Source of the DNA: Maricaulis sp039978735
Lineage (GTDB): Bacteria; Pseudomonadota; Alphaproteobacteria; Caulobacterales; Maricaulaceae
Direction: 5' to 3'
Assembly (NCBI RefSeq): GCF_039978735.1
Contig: NZ_JBDWAS010000035.1
Span: forward strand, 164,094-228,093
Length of the DNA: 64,000 nt
This document shows positions 27,624 through 37,254 of the stretch, piece by piece. The notes under the pieces were generated by a model. It was not told the DNA's origin and did not search any database. It was given only the letters and a program-made list of their open reading frames with translations. Position 1 is the stretch's first letter; every line of letters starts with the position of its first letter. The translations under genes were made by a program, and so were the position numbers.

Positions 27624-28718
27624 ATGAGCAAGCTTGGCTTTCTGTTCCGCGACGGCCTCGGCCGTCTTGAAGACAAGTCCAACAATTTCACCGCGATGCG
27701 CATCGTTTTCGCGCTGATGGTGCTGTACGGACACGCCATCCTGATCCCGCTGGGCAAGCCCTATACCGGCACCTGGAGCCTGACCGTCGACTTCGTCGTG
27801 CAGTGTGCGCTGGACGGTTTCTTCATCCTGTCCGGCTACATGATCACCGCCAGTGCGATGAAGACGAAAGAGATCTCGCGCTATGCCACGGCGCGCATCT
27901 TCCGCATCTTCCCGGGCCTGATCGCCGCCGTGCTGATCGTGTTTGCGGCCTACCCCTTCTTCACCTCGCTCTCGCAGGCGGAATACTGGTCGAGCGCGCA
28001 GACCTGGGCCTTCCCGCTGAAGCTGATCGGCCAGGTCGATCCGCTGGCCGGCCTGCCGGGCACGTTCGAGAACTCGCCCGTCGGCCACAGCGCCAACGGT
28101 CCGCTCTGGACGATCCGTTATGAGCTGATGGCCTATCTGGGTGTCGGCATCCTGGCCCTGATCGGGCTGTATTCCGACCGGCGCCTCGTGGTGTTCTGGG
28201 CCGCGCTGACCTGCGTCTTCGGCGCCCTGGTCGCCACGTTCGGCTATAGCGGCATCGGCGAAGGCACGATCACCACGCTGGCGCGCTTCGGCCCGGCCTT
28301 CATGATCGGCGCCTTCTTCTTCGCCGCCCGCGAGATGGTACGCATCACCCCGGCCTTCATCGCCCTGGCGGGCGTGGCCGCGCTGGCCGCCCACGAGCTG
28401 GCGATCGGCTGGATGATGCTCGACATCTTCCTGGCCTCGGCCTTCCTGTGGCTCGGCCATGCGCATATCGGCGGCCGGATCGGCCATGCCGTGCGCAATG
28501 TGGAAGACGTCTCCTACGGCATCTACATCCTGCACTGGCCCATCGGCCTCGTCGCCTTCGCCCTGATGCCGGGCCTCAACACGACCCAGCTCGCCCTCAT
28601 CATGGCCCCCGCCGCCATCCTCGCCGGCTGGGTCCTGCGCGAAACGGTGGAGAAGCCGGCGCTGGCCTGGAAGGACAAGCTGCAACCGCGGCGGAAGGTG
28701 CGTGTGGCGGCGGTTTAG
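27624..28718 (+). CDS. membrane acyltransferase (acyltransferase 3 family)
   Basis: This 364-residue protein has the acyltransferase 3 signature near its N-terminus (FTAMRIVFALMVLYGHAIL, His in the conserved R..A...V...H motif) and about ten membrane segments, with YFxLSG-type FFILSGYMITAS following. Such enzymes acetylate or acylate surface polysaccharide, O-antigen or peptidoglycan. It ends in PRRKVRVAAV. The ATG at 27624 follows a GGGAGTGGG purine tract. An intergenic repeat follows. Confidence 0.88.
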   Translation: MSKLGFLFRDGLGRLEDKSNNFTAMRIVFALMVLYGHAILIPLGKPYTGTWSLTVDFVVQCALDGFFILSGYMITASAMKTKEISRYATARIFRIFPGLIAAVLIVFAAYPFFTSLSQAEYWSSAQTWAFPLKLIGQVDPLAGLPGTFENSPVGHSANGPLWTIRYELMAYLGVGILALIGLYSDRRLVVFWAALTCVFGALVATFGYSGIGEGTITTLARFGPAFMIGAFFFAAREMVRITPAFIALAGVAALAAHELAIGWMMLDIFLASAFLWLGHAHIGGRIGHAVRNVEDVSYGIYILHWPIGLVAFALMPGLNTTQLALIMAPAAILAGWVLRETVEKPALAWKDKLQPRRKVRVAAV

Positions 28719-28738
28719 GGACGTGGCTTGATCCCAAA

Positions 28739-28912
28739 CGATTGTCATCCCGGCCGGATGGCCCGCGCAGGCGGGCAGCAGGGCCGGGACCTATACGCTC
28801 GCTTTTGGCCAGAAGCAGGCTTGCCGTCAGCGACAACTGGATGATCACCGGGATTATGGGTCCCGGACTTTTGCCCCGCCTGCGCGGGGCGTTCATCCGG
28901 GATGACAACGAG
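28739..28912. repeat. intergenic palindromic repeat, family B, second copy
   Basis: This 174-nt element starts GATTGTCATCCCGGCCGGATGG and ends CGTTCATCCGGGATGACAACG. It shares ATTGTCATCCCGG, GGGTCCCGG and GGGATGACA with the copy at 14632. It sits between the acyltransferase and purA, which are convergent. Confidence 0.75.
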
Positions 28913-28922
28913 TGGTGCTGCC

Positions 28923-30212
28923 CTACCCCCTGAACGGGTCCTGCATCAGGATGACGTCTTCGCGCTCGGGGCTGGTGGAGACCAGGGCGATCGGGCATTC
29001 GATGAGTTCTTCCAGGCGGCGGACATATTTCACCGCTTCGGCGGGCAGATCGGCCCAGGAGCGGGCGCCGGCGGTGGAACCCTGCCAGCCTTCCAGCTCT
29101 TCATAGACGGGCGTCACCTTGGCCTGGGCTTCCTTGCCGGCGGGCAGGTGGTCGAGGCGGCGGCCGTCGAGCTCGTAGCCGACACAGACCTTGATCGTCT
29201 CGAACCCGTCCAGCACGTCCAGCTTGGTCAGGGCGACACCGTCGACACCGCCGACCTGCAGGGTCTGACGGGTGATCACGGCGTCGAACCAGCCGCAGCG
29301 GCGCTTACGCCCGGTGACGACGCCGAATTCATGGCCGCGCTCGCCGAGCCGCTGGCCGTTCTCGTCGAACAGTTCGGTCGGGAAGGGTCCGGAACCGACG
29401 CGGGTCATGTAGGCCTTGGCGATGCCCAGCACATAGCCGACATCCTTGGGGCCCACGCCCGTGCCCGCCGAGGCCTGGCCGGAAACGGTGTTGGAGGAGG
29501 TCACGAAGGGATAGGTGCCGTGATCCACGTCCAGCAGTGCGCCCTGGGCGCCCTCGAACAGGATCTTCTGGTCGCTATCGTTGGCATTCTTCAGCACACG
29601 CCAGACCGGGGCCGCATAGGGCAGGATTTTCGGTGCGATATCGAGGAGTTCCGCGACCAGCTTGTCGGCGGGATATTCCTCATGCCCCAGGCCGCGGCGA
29701 AGGGCGTTGTGATGGTGCAGGATTTCGGTGACGCGGGCACGCAGCGCCGCCTCGTCGGCCAGGTCGATGACGCGCACGGCACGGCGGCCGACCTTGTCCT
29801 CATAGGCCGGACCGATGCCGCGGCGGGTGGTGCCGATGGCCTCGCCGTCATCGCGGTTCTCGCGCAGGGCATCCAGCTCGCGGTGGATCGGCAGGATCAG
29901 CGCGGCGGTCTCGGCGATCTTCACGACTTCCGGGGTGATCTTCACACCCTGTTCGGCGATCCGGTCGACCTCGGCCACGAAGGCCCAGGGGTCGACGACG
30001 ACGCCATTGCCGATCACGGAGAGCTTGCCGCGCACCACGCCGGAGGGCAGCAAAGAGAGCTTGTAGACCTTGTCGCCGACGACCAGCGTATGGCCCGCAT
30101 TGTGACCGCCCTGGAAACGCGCCACCACATCGGCGCGGTGCGACAGCCAGTCGACCAGCTTGCCCTTGCCTTCATCGCCCCACTGGGCGCCCACGACGGT
30201 AACATTGGCCAT
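28923..30212 (-). CDS. purA: adenylosuccinate synthetase
   Basis: This 429-residue enzyme joins IMP and aspartate using GTP, the first committed step to AMP. All family blocks are present: VGAQWGDEGKGKLVDWLS (GTP/IMP binding), GGHNAGHT, GNGVVVDP, TTRRGIGPAYEDK, EGAQGALLDVDHGTYPFVTSS and GRKRRCGWFD. The start at 30212 gives normal length. It stands alone. Confidence 0.98.
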   Translation of the reverse strand: MANVTVVGAQWGDEGKGKLVDWLSHRADVVARFQGGHNAGHTLVVGDKVYKLSLLPSGVVRGKLSVIGNGVVVDPWAFVAEVDRIAEQGVKITPEVVKIAETAALILPIHRELDALRENRDDGEAIGTTRRGIGPAYEDKVGRRAVRVIDLADEAALRARVTEILHHHNALRRGLGHEEYPADKLVAELLDIAPKILPYAAPVWRVLKNANDSDQKILFEGAQGALLDVDHGTYPFVTSSNTVSGQASAGTGVGPKDVGYVLGIAKAYMTRVGSGPFPTELFDENGQRLGERGHEFGVVTGRKRRCGWFDAVITRQTLQVGGVDGVALTKLDVLDGFETIKVCVGYELDGRRLDHLPAGKEAQAKVTPVYEELEGWQGSTAGARSWADLPAEAVKYVRRLEELIECPIALVSTSPEREDVILMQDPFRG

Positions 30213-30405
30213 TTCTGCCTCCGCGACTATGCCCGCCGCCCGAGAGACATCGCCTGCCGGACCGCGCGGTCCGGACGGGGGCCGCAGGGCGGCAGATGTC
30301 AGTCGTCAGATCAATGAAACGGCGGGCTCGAACGGGCGGCAGGCTTAGAACAGATTGCGGGGCCTCACAAGAGAGGGATCAGCCCCGCAACCGGCGTCCT
30401 GTGGA

Positions 30406-31929
30406 TCAATCCACACGTTCGTAGACATCCCCGTCCCAGTCGAGCCGGACGATGGCGCCGGAAGCGTCGCGCTGGAAGGCGAAACGGTCGGGTCCGTAGA
30501 AGGCATGGGCGACGCCGCCGAACAGGTCGGGGCTGGCCGGCTCCAGCTGCAGCCGCATGTCGCCGAGGCTGGCCACCAGCCCGTCGCCCTCCTCAACAAT
30601 CGTCACCACGCCATAGGGCTCGCCGGAGGAATAGGTGCCGGCATACCCTGCCCGCTCGGCGGCTTCGGGCTGCCAGGTCCAGCCGCCCCAGGCCTCGTCG
30701 GCGCGGTTCTCGGCCTCACGATTGGTGCGGTGCTCCAGATAGCGGGCGATCTGCTGGGGATAGTATTCCACCCGCGTATCTGCCCAGCGTTCCGCGTCGG
30801 GATGTTCGGTGAGGAATTGCAGGAACATCACAATGGTCCGGCCCGACAGCCAGCCCGTCATATTGTCGGAATTGGAGAAGGCGGCGATGCCGACACCGAG
30901 ATCCGGCGAGAAGGCCATCCCCGTCCGCGCGCCGGTATAGCCGCCGCCATGGATGTAGAGGGTGTGGCCGTCGAAATCACAGATATTCCAGCCCAGCGAA
31001 TAACCCGAGCACGGCAGTTCATAAGGATTACGGCCGTCTTCCATGTGCGTTTCCACGCCGGATGCGTGTGCCTCGGCCACCACCGCATCGGTGAGACCGC
31101 TGCCGTCGGGCCCGTGGCCGCGCAGCTGCAGCTGCAGCCAGGCCGCCATGTCGGTCGTCGAGGTCACCAGACCGCCCGCCGACTGCATCATGCCGTCGGT
31201 CTTGGGCGGCACGTCGTACCAGCCGGCCTCCTCGCCCTGCCAGATGTGGTTCCAGGATTGTTCCTCAAGCGAAAAATCGGAGGTGCGCCCGGACGTGCGC
31301 GTCATGCCGGTCGGCTCGAAGATCACCTCGTCCAGCCAGTCCTGCCAGGTGCGGCCGGTCGCGGTCTCCAGGATGGCGCCATAGATGTTGTAGCCCAGAT
31401 TGTCGTACTGGAAGCCGGGCTCGCGGGCCTCGCCATACTGCGCGATCAGGGCGGGATAGTCTGCCGGATCGACCCGGGTGACATAGGCTTCCAGCATCGT
31501 GAGCTGTCCAACCGAGATCGGCACCTGGTGGGTCAGGAGATCGCGCAGCGTCCAGGCGGACGGGTCCACGCCTTCGGGGAAGTCCACATCGGGCCAGTGA
31601 TCGATGATGGTGGAATCGAGATCGAGAATGCCCTGCGCATCCAGCCAGCTCGCCAGCAGGCCGACATAGGCCTTGGTCTGCGAGGCGATGTAGAGCGGCG
31701 TATCGGTGGTCAGCGGATCGCCGGTTGACGCACGGCGCACGCCCTCCACCCGGTTCAGCAGCACCTCGTCGGCCGTAACGGCGACCACGGCATAGCCCGG
31801 CTCGATGCCCTCGAAGCGGTCGAGAAAGGCGTCCAGCCGGTCGGCCGCGCCCTGGGGTGTTTCCGCCAGGGCGGCGGTTGAGGCAAGGAAGATGGCTGCC
31901 GCGGCGGTCAGGGGGGAAGAAAAACGCAT
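30406..31929 (-). CDS. secreted serine hydrolase, class C beta-lactamase family, paralog B
   Basis: This 507-residue paralog of the gene at 21602 has a signal peptide (SPLTAAAAIFLASTAALA), the SxxK nucleophile SQTK, the Tyr motif YDNLGYNIYG, and HGGGYTGAR. The C-terminal beta domain differs most (GEPYGVVTIVEEGDG). Both copies are exported and of similar length, so they probably come from one duplication followed by divergence. It is followed upstream by an AraC-type regulator at 32010, which may or may not control it. Confidence 0.85.
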   Translation of the reverse strand: MRFSSPLTAAAAIFLASTAALAETPQGAADRLDAFLDRFEGIEPGYAVVAVTADEVLLNRVEGVRRASTGDPLTTDTPLYIASQTKAYVGLLASWLDAQGILDLDSTIIDHWPDVDFPEGVDPSAWTLRDLLTHQVPISVGQLTMLEAYVTRVDPADYPALIAQYGEAREPGFQYDNLGYNIYGAILETATGRTWQDWLDEVIFEPTGMTRTSGRTSDFSLEEQSWNHIWQGEEAGWYDVPPKTDGMMQSAGGLVTSTTDMAAWLQLQLRGHGPDGSGLTDAVVAEAHASGVETHMEDGRNPYELPCSGYSLGWNICDFDGHTLYIHGGGYTGARTGMAFSPDLGVGIAAFSNSDNMTGWLSGRTIVMFLQFLTEHPDAERWADTRVEYYPQQIARYLEHRTNREAENRADEAWGGWTWQPEAAERAGYAGTYSSGEPYGVVTIVEEGDGLVASLGDMRLQLEPASPDLFGGVAHAFYGPDRFAFQRDASGAIVRLDWDGDVYERVD

Positions 31930-32009
31930 CTGTATCTCCTGTCAGTCCGCTCCACACCTAACCGGTCGGCAAGCGGCGGTCTTGAACGGATGCAACCGGT
32001 TGATCCGGG

Positions 32010-32774
32010 TCAGGCTGCGAGGAGAAAACGGCGCAGGCCGCCGGGGGTCAGCCCGGTCTGCCGTCGCAGGCAGCGCGTCATGTGCGCCTGGTCGGCAAAA
32101 CCGGCCTCGGCGGCTGCGTCGCCCGGCGCCGATCCTGTGGCCAGCAGACCGACAGCACGTCCGACGCGGCGCTGCAGCCGGTAGGCGCTGGGTGCCACAC
32201 CGAAATGCGCGGCAAAGACCCGGGCAAGATAGACGCGGTGCACGCCGGCCTCTTCGGCAATGGTTGCGATTTCGGTCAGGTCGGCGGGATCGTCGAGCCG
32301 GTCGCGGATCCGTTTCAGCCAGGCCGGCGGCGACGCATGATGCGCCTGCCGGCCGGGGCCGAGCCGGGCGAGCAGATCGACCACGGCATCGCCGGCCGCA
32401 TCGCCGTCCGCGGCAAACAGGGCATGAAGCTCGCACATCCGGTCCGGCGGCGCGTCGGGCGACCAGTGCCAGTCGTCCGGGATCAGGCCGGCCAGCGCGG
32501 CATCTGCCCCCGGCCGCAGATTGATCGACAGGATGAGCGCACCGTCGCGCCCGTGATAGCGGTTGTCGTGCTCGAAACCCGCCGGCTTCAGGCCGATGCC
32601 CCGCTGATGCATTTCGTGCAGCGCCCCGCCATGCCCCTCGCTCAACCCGCCGCACAGCAGGAAGGAGACCTGGTCGAAATCGTGACTGTGCGCACCCATG
32701 CCGAAGCCGGGGCCGTAATAGCTCAGCTTCACATTGAGCGCGTCGGTCTCGTAGACCCGCCGTGTCCGGAACAT
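32010..32774 (-). CDS. AraC-family transcription regulator
   Basis: This 254-residue protein has a cupin-like N-terminal domain (MGAHSHDFDQVSFLLCGG, GLKPAGFEHDN) and a C-terminal double helix-turn-helix (LTEIATIAEEAGVHRVYLA, then DAAAEAGFADQAHMTRCLRR). The small molecule sensed is unknown. It reads the same way as the serine hydrolase paralog B, 80 nt upstream of that gene. Confidence 0.93.
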   Translation of the reverse strand: MFRTRRVYETDALNVKLSYYGPGFGMGAHSHDFDQVSFLLCGGLSEGHGGALHEMHQRGIGLKPAGFEHDNRYHGRDGALILSINLRPGADAALAGLIPDDWHWSPDAPPDRMCELHALFAADGDAAGDAVVDLLARLGPGRQAHHASPPAWLKRIRDRLDDPADLTEIATIAEEAGVHRVYLARVFAAHFGVAPSAYRLQRRVGRAVGLLATGSAPGDAAAEAGFADQAHMTRCLRRQTGLTPGGLRRFLLAA

Positions 32775-32984
32775 TCTGCCAATCCCGCCCGTCTTGTTCT
32801 TCAGTATATGACCCGGATGCTCGCCGCACCCTGATTGGATGATGACATCTTGGTCATTCCGGCGCGCGGCTGCGCGTCCGGTGCGGCAAGCCGCGCGGAT
32901 TTTACGGCAAGCGGCCCTGGCACCGCTTGTTCGCCTGCCGGACGCGTGCCAGCGTGATGTCTGGACCGAGCGGGGAGGCACGGC

Positions 32985-33548
32985 ATGACGATCTTGCGGA
33001 CACTGGCGGCCGCGGCTGCGCTGGCTGCGGCGCCCGTCACGATGGCGTGGGCCCAGTCCGGCCCGCCGCCGGGCTGCACCGAGGCGCAGCACGACGATTT
33101 CGATTTCTGGCTGGGCACGTGGAATGTCTACGCCCCCGATGACGGCCCCTATCAGGGCCGCAACACGATCGTGAAATCCCAGGGCGGCTGCCTGATCACC
33201 GAACGCTGGGAAGGTGCCGGCGGTTCGACGGGCGAAAGCCTGAACGCCTATGACCCGCTGGCCGGCGCCTGGCGGCAGGTCTGGGTCAGCCCCGGCAATT
33301 TCATCGACTATACCGGCGGCCTCGACGCGGCGGGCGCGATGGTGCTGGAAGGCGAGATCTTCTATCCGGGCAATGGCACGCGCGCGGCCTTCCGCGGCAG
33401 CTGGACGCTCCGGGACGACGGTACGGTGCGCCAGCACTTCCAGCAACAGGGCGCAGACGGCGAATGGACCGACTGGTTCACCGGCATCTATGTCCGCGTG
33501 GAAGAGGATCCGCGGGCGGACGAGGCCGAAGCGGCGCGCCGTGGCTAA
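32985..33548 (+). CDS. secreted DUF1579/lipocalin-like protein
   Basis: This 187-residue protein has a signal peptide (MTILRTLAAAAALAAAPVTMAWA). The mature part has DFDFWLGTWNVYAPDDG, GGCLITERWEGAGG and SLNAYDPLAGAWRQVW, the layout of DUF1579-like proteins with a heme- or lipid-binding calycin-type barrel. Function is unknown. Its stop overlaps the convergent 33545 gene by 4 nt. Confidence 0.75.
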   Translation: MTILRTLAAAAALAAAPVTMAWAQSGPPPGCTEAQHDDFDFWLGTWNVYAPDDGPYQGRNTIVKSQGGCLITERWEGAGGSTGESLNAYDPLAGAWRQVWVSPGNFIDYTGGLDAAGAMVLEGEIFYPGNGTRAAFRGSWTLRDDGTVRQHFQQQGADGEWTDWFTGIYVRVEEDPRADEAEAARRG

Positions 33549-34021
33549 TCGCGAATCACCGCAATGGCTGCGAGATCCGCGGGAGCAAACAGAACAGGCG
33601 CCGTTTCAATATTCATGACCAGATAGGCTTCCTGGCTCAATCCGCCGAGGGTTTCTACCACGTCAGCGCCTGTCATTGCCGCATAGCAAGCCGGTTCATC
33701 TGACCAATCGTCGACCCAGCCAGCCAACAATGCCTCACTGTCAAAGCCATAGTAGAGCAGACCGCCCCGATAATCGGACGCATTTAGGATGATATCTCCT
33801 CCCGCCCGCACGGTAGAGGTTTCCGGGCACGGACCCTGCACCGACAAATAGACCCGTTCTTCACGGAAATACGGATACAAGCCTTCCGTTGCGCGGCCCG
33901 TCTCCCCATAGAAGGCCAGAGCTTCTCCCAAGCGGGTCAGCTCGTTTTCTTGTTGGGCCAAAGCGGATGGACCCGGACCGACCAAGACGACAGCGCTGAA
34001 GACCGCGCTCCAGAGCTTCAT
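33545..34021 (-). CDS. hypothetical secreted protein, downstream of the PagL-like gene
   Basis: This 158-residue product has a signal peptide (SAVFSAVVLVGPGPSALA) and a mature part with two Cys (QGPCPETST, EPACYAAM) that may pair. Its start lies 6 nt after the PagL-like stop, so the two are probably one transcription unit. GC is lower than in neighbours. No family is recognised. Confidence 0.6.
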   Translation of the reverse strand: MKLWSAVFSAVVLVGPGPSALAQQENELTRLGEALAFYGETGRATEGLYPYFREERVYLSVQGPCPETSTVRAGGDIILNASDYRGGLLYYGFDSEALLAGWVDDWSDEPACYAAMTGADVVETLGGLSQEAYLVMNIETAPVLFAPADLAAIAVIRD

Positions 34022-34026
34022 CAGGG

Positions 34027-34599
34027 TCAACGTCCCCAGCGATAACCGATACGAATACCGGCATTGTCCAGGGCCTGGTTGCGGCCGGAGGCCAGGATCT
34101 GGCCGTGGGAGATGTGTTCGTAATAGGCGCCGACCGACCAGTGGTCATTGAGGTCGTAATCGAGCCCGAACGCATTGTGGAACAGGATCTCATTGCCCAT
34201 CAGGGAGCGCGTCGTGGCGAGCCGGATACGCGTCGGATCGTCCGGCGGGGAGTTCGGGTCGATATCCTCGACACCGTCATTATAGCTCAGCCCGGTGCGG
34301 AATTCGAAATTCCAGTTCTCGGAGAACGCCCAGTTCCAGGCGAGACCGGTCGCGCCGAAATTGGTCAGCCCGTTCGTGTTGAACGAACCGTAGAGATAGG
34401 GGCGCGGCGACCAGATCGCCTCGAGGAAGTCCGGCGAGGCGAACAGGGCGTCGACCGTGATGTTCGGCCCATCCTCGACATGGTCGGCCAGATCGTGGGC
34501 CGTGACGCCGAGGCGGATTTCCGTCCCGCGCTCATCATCGGCAACCGCCGGAGCGGCCAGGCATGCAGCGGCCAGTGCGGCCAGTCCCAAACGCGTCAT
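34027..34599 (-). CDS. PagL-like lipid A 3-O-deacylase (acyloxyacyl hydrolase family)
   Basis: This 190-residue protein has a signal peptide (GLAALAAACLAAPAVA) and an outer-membrane barrel of the PagL type. The C-terminal block YYEHISHGQILASGRNQAL holds the His-x-Ser pair used by PagL for hydrolysis, and DNAGIRIGYRW ends in an aromatic residue as expected. PagL removes the 3-O acyl chain from lipid A, which changes envelope charge and toxicity. The third catalytic residue cannot be placed with certainty. Confidence 0.8.
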   Translation of the reverse strand: MTRLGLAALAAACLAAPAVADDERGTEIRLGVTAHDLADHVEDGPNITVDALFASPDFLEAIWSPRPYLYGSFNTNGLTNFGATGLAWNWAFSENWNFEFRTGLSYNDGVEDIDPNSPPDDPTRIRLATTRSLMGNEILFHNAFGLDYDLNDHWSVGAYYEHISHGQILASGRNQALDNAGIRIGYRWGR

Positions 34600-34648
34600 A
34601 GATGTCCCCCTCGCTCAAGAGTGTGCCGGCGCAGCGATACAGCGCCGG

Positions 34649-35842
34649 TCAGAGTGCGTCCAGCGCTTCACGATAGGCCCAGTCGAGCCATGGTCCCAGC
34701 GCGGCCAGATCGTCAGCCTCGATGGTCGGACCGCACCAGATGCGGATCCCCGGCACAGAGGCCCGGTGCATGTTGACGTCCAGCCCCGCATTCTCGCGCT
34801 CAAGCAGCGTCGTGATGCCCTTGGTCAGCGCCCATTGCTGTTCGGTATCCAGCGCTGCGGCCTCCGGCGCAACATATTTCAGCGCAACCGAGATCGGCGA
34901 CCGCGCGCCTTCGTCCTCGCACAGATAATCGATCCAGTCGGACTGGCGCACCCAGGCGTCCAGCGTCTCGAAATTGGTCTTGCTGCGGCGGACCAGCTCC
35001 GGCAGGCCGCCAATGCGCGACCCCCATTTCAGCGCGGCAAGATAGTCCTCGACCGCCATCAGGGACGGCGTGTTGAGGGTGGAACCCTCATAGAGCGCCA
35101 TATCGGCCTTGCCATTCTTGTGCAGCTGCAGGATCGCCGGAATCGGCCGGTCCGGGCGGAAGCTGTTGAGGCGTTCGATCGCCCGCGGCCCCATAACCAG
35201 CATGCCGTGCTGGGCTTCCCCGCCCATGCATTTCTGCCAGGAGAAGGTGAGGACATCGATCTTCGACCAGTCGATATCGACGGCGAAAGCGGCGGACGTC
35301 GCGTCGCACAGGGTCAGGCCCTCACGGTCGGCATCGATCCAGTCATAATCCGGAATGCACACACCGGCCGCCGTGCCGTTCAGGGTGAAGACCGCGTCGC
35401 GCTTGCCGTCATATTTCGAGAGGTCCGGCAGGGTGCCGGCCGGGGTCTGGAAGGTGCGCAGATCGTCCAGCTTCAGCTCGTCGCGCGCGTCGCTTGTCCA
35501 CTTGTTGCCGAACACATCCCAGGAGAAGACGTCCGTGCCGCGCACACCGAGCAGCGACCACATCGCCGCTTCCATCGCACCGGTATCCGACCCGGGCATC
35601 AGCGCGACATGATAATCGTCCGGCAGTTCCAGCAGGGCGCGGGTGCGCTCAAGCGATTCCTTGATCCGCTGGATCGCAGTGCCGGCGCGGTGGGTGCGCG
35701 AAAGCGGCGCATCGGCCAGCGCCTCCCAGCTCCAGCCGGGGTATTTCTTCACCGGACCGCAGGAAAAACGCGGATCGGCGGGGCGCAGCATCGGCTTGGG
35801 ATTGTCGGTGCGGGCGGGGGCGGTCAGCGTATCGTCGGCCAC
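34649..35842 (-). CDS. serC: phosphoserine aminotransferase
   Basis: This 397-residue PLP enzyme makes 3-phosphoserine from 3-phosphohydroxypyruvate and glutamate. It has the alphaproteobacterial form: PADPRFSCGPVKKYPGW near the N-terminus, SRTHRAGTAIQRIKE, MPGSDTGAMEAAMWS and DVLTFSWQKCMGGEAQHG, where the Lys binds PLP. No serA lies beside it, so serine genes are not all clustered here. Confidence 0.95.
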   Translation of the reverse strand: MADDTLTAPARTDNPKPMLRPADPRFSCGPVKKYPGWSWEALADAPLSRTHRAGTAIQRIKESLERTRALLELPDDYHVALMPGSDTGAMEAAMWSLLGVRGTDVFSWDVFGNKWTSDARDELKLDDLRTFQTPAGTLPDLSKYDGKRDAVFTLNGTAAGVCIPDYDWIDADREGLTLCDATSAAFAVDIDWSKIDVLTFSWQKCMGGEAQHGMLVMGPRAIERLNSFRPDRPIPAILQLHKNGKADMALYEGSTLNTPSLMAVEDYLAALKWGSRIGGLPELVRRSKTNFETLDAWVRQSDWIDYLCEDEGARSPISVALKYVAPEAAALDTEQQWALTKGITTLLERENAGLDVNMHRASVPGIRIWCGPTIEADDLAALGPWLDWAYREALDAL

Positions 35843-35930
35843 AGGGCTCTCCTGGCAGCGGGAAACAAGGGTGTATTCGTGACGGGCTGCACGTTGACGC
35901 CCTCTTCCCGCCGGGGCAAGAGGCTAGGCC

Positions 35931-37067
35931 ATGATCCCGTCCCAGCGTGACCTTTTCGACATCCCGCGCGACCGCGTCTATCTCAACACGGCCTATATGG
36001 GGCCGATGCCGAAAAGCGCCATCGCGGCCGGCCAGGCAAGCTATGCCGCCAAGGGTCAGCCCTGGGCCTATGACGTGCAGCAGGATTTCTTCGGCCTGCC
36101 CGAACAGCTGCGCGAACGCGCGGCCCGCCTGTTCGGTGCGCAAGCCGGGGAGATCGCACTTGTGCCGTCTGCCTCCTACGGCCTGGCCACAGCCGCGCGG
36201 AATCTGGCACCGCAAAAGCGCTCGGAAATCCTGGTTCTGGACGGCCAGTTTCCCTCAAACATCTATGTCTGGCGCGATCTGGCCGAACAGTACGGCGCCC
36301 GGCTTGTCACCGTGAAACGCCAGCCCGGCCAGGGCTGGACGGAAGCGCTGATCCGCGCCATCGGCCCGGCAACCTCGATCGTCGCCTGCCCGCAGGTGCA
36401 CTGGCTGGATGGCGGTCAGCTGGATCTGGCCCACATTTCCAACACGGCCCGCCGCCAGGGCGCCGCCCTGGTGCTGGATCTCACCCAATCGCTGGGCGCC
36501 CTGCCCTTCGACATGGCCGCGATCCAGCCCGACTTCGCCGTCGCGGCGGGCTATAAATGGCTGCTGGGTCCCTACTCCACCGGCCTGCTCTACGTCGCCC
36601 CGCATCACCATGACGAGGGCGAACCGCTGGAGCAGAACTGGATCACCCGCCAGGGCGCCGACAATTTCGCCCGGCTGATCGACTATACCGACGCCTACGC
36701 CCCCGGGGCCCGGCGTTTCGACATGGGCGAGCGCTCGGCGATGCAGCTGATACCGGCGGCGCTGGCCAGTCTCGACCAGGTGCTCGACTGGGGCGTCGAC
36801 GCCATCGCACAGACCCTGGCGGACCGCACCGCCGCCATCGCCGAGGCCACAGCGCCGCTCGGTCTGGCCGACGACATGGTGGAACGCGCACCGCACTATC
36901 TCACCCTGGGCCTTCCCGCCGGCGCGCCGGACGATCTGCTGGCCCGTCTGGCCGCGCGCAATATCCATATCTCCCAGCGCGGAGACCGCCTGCGCATCAC
37001 CCCGCACCTGTTCAATGACGACACCGACATCGCCGCCTTCGCCGACGGGCTGAGGGCCGTGTTGTGA
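35931..37067 (+). CDS. class V aminotransferase
   Basis: This 378-residue PLP enzyme resembles cysteine desulfurase-like and kynureninase-like members: RVYLNTAYMGPMPKS, LVPSASYGLATAARNL, LDLTQSLGALPFD and VAAGYKWLLGPYSTG, where the Lys of GYKWL binds PLP. The substrate is unknown. It diverges from serC with 88 nt between. A CTCTCCC-type palindrome follows at 37085. Confidence 0.88.
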   Translation: MIPSQRDLFDIPRDRVYLNTAYMGPMPKSAIAAGQASYAAKGQPWAYDVQQDFFGLPEQLRERAARLFGAQAGEIALVPSASYGLATAARNLAPQKRSEILVLDGQFPSNIYVWRDLAEQYGARLVTVKRQPGQGWTEALIRAIGPATSIVACPQVHWLDGGQLDLAHISNTARRQGAALVLDLTQSLGALPFDMAAIQPDFAVAAGYKWLLGPYSTGLLYVAPHHHDEGEPLEQNWITRQGADNFARLIDYTDAYAPGARRFDMGERSAMQLIPAALASLDQVLDWGVDAIAQTLADRTAAIAEATAPLGLADDMVERAPHYLTLGLPAGAPDDLLARLAARNIHISQRGDRLRITPHLFNDDTDIAAFADGLRAVL

Positions 37068-37254
37068 GGGCGGGGCGGGGCTCAACGCCAACCTCCCTCT
37101 CCCGCGGGAGAGGGATCGAGGGAGAGGGGGAAGACACCGCGCCTGGCGCTCGGGGCGCCGACGCCGGGATTTTCCCCTCATCCGCCCCTTCGGGGCACCT
37201 TCTCCCCGGGGAGAAGGGGAGGTGTGCGAGAGCCGCAGCATCGCGGAGCCTCCC

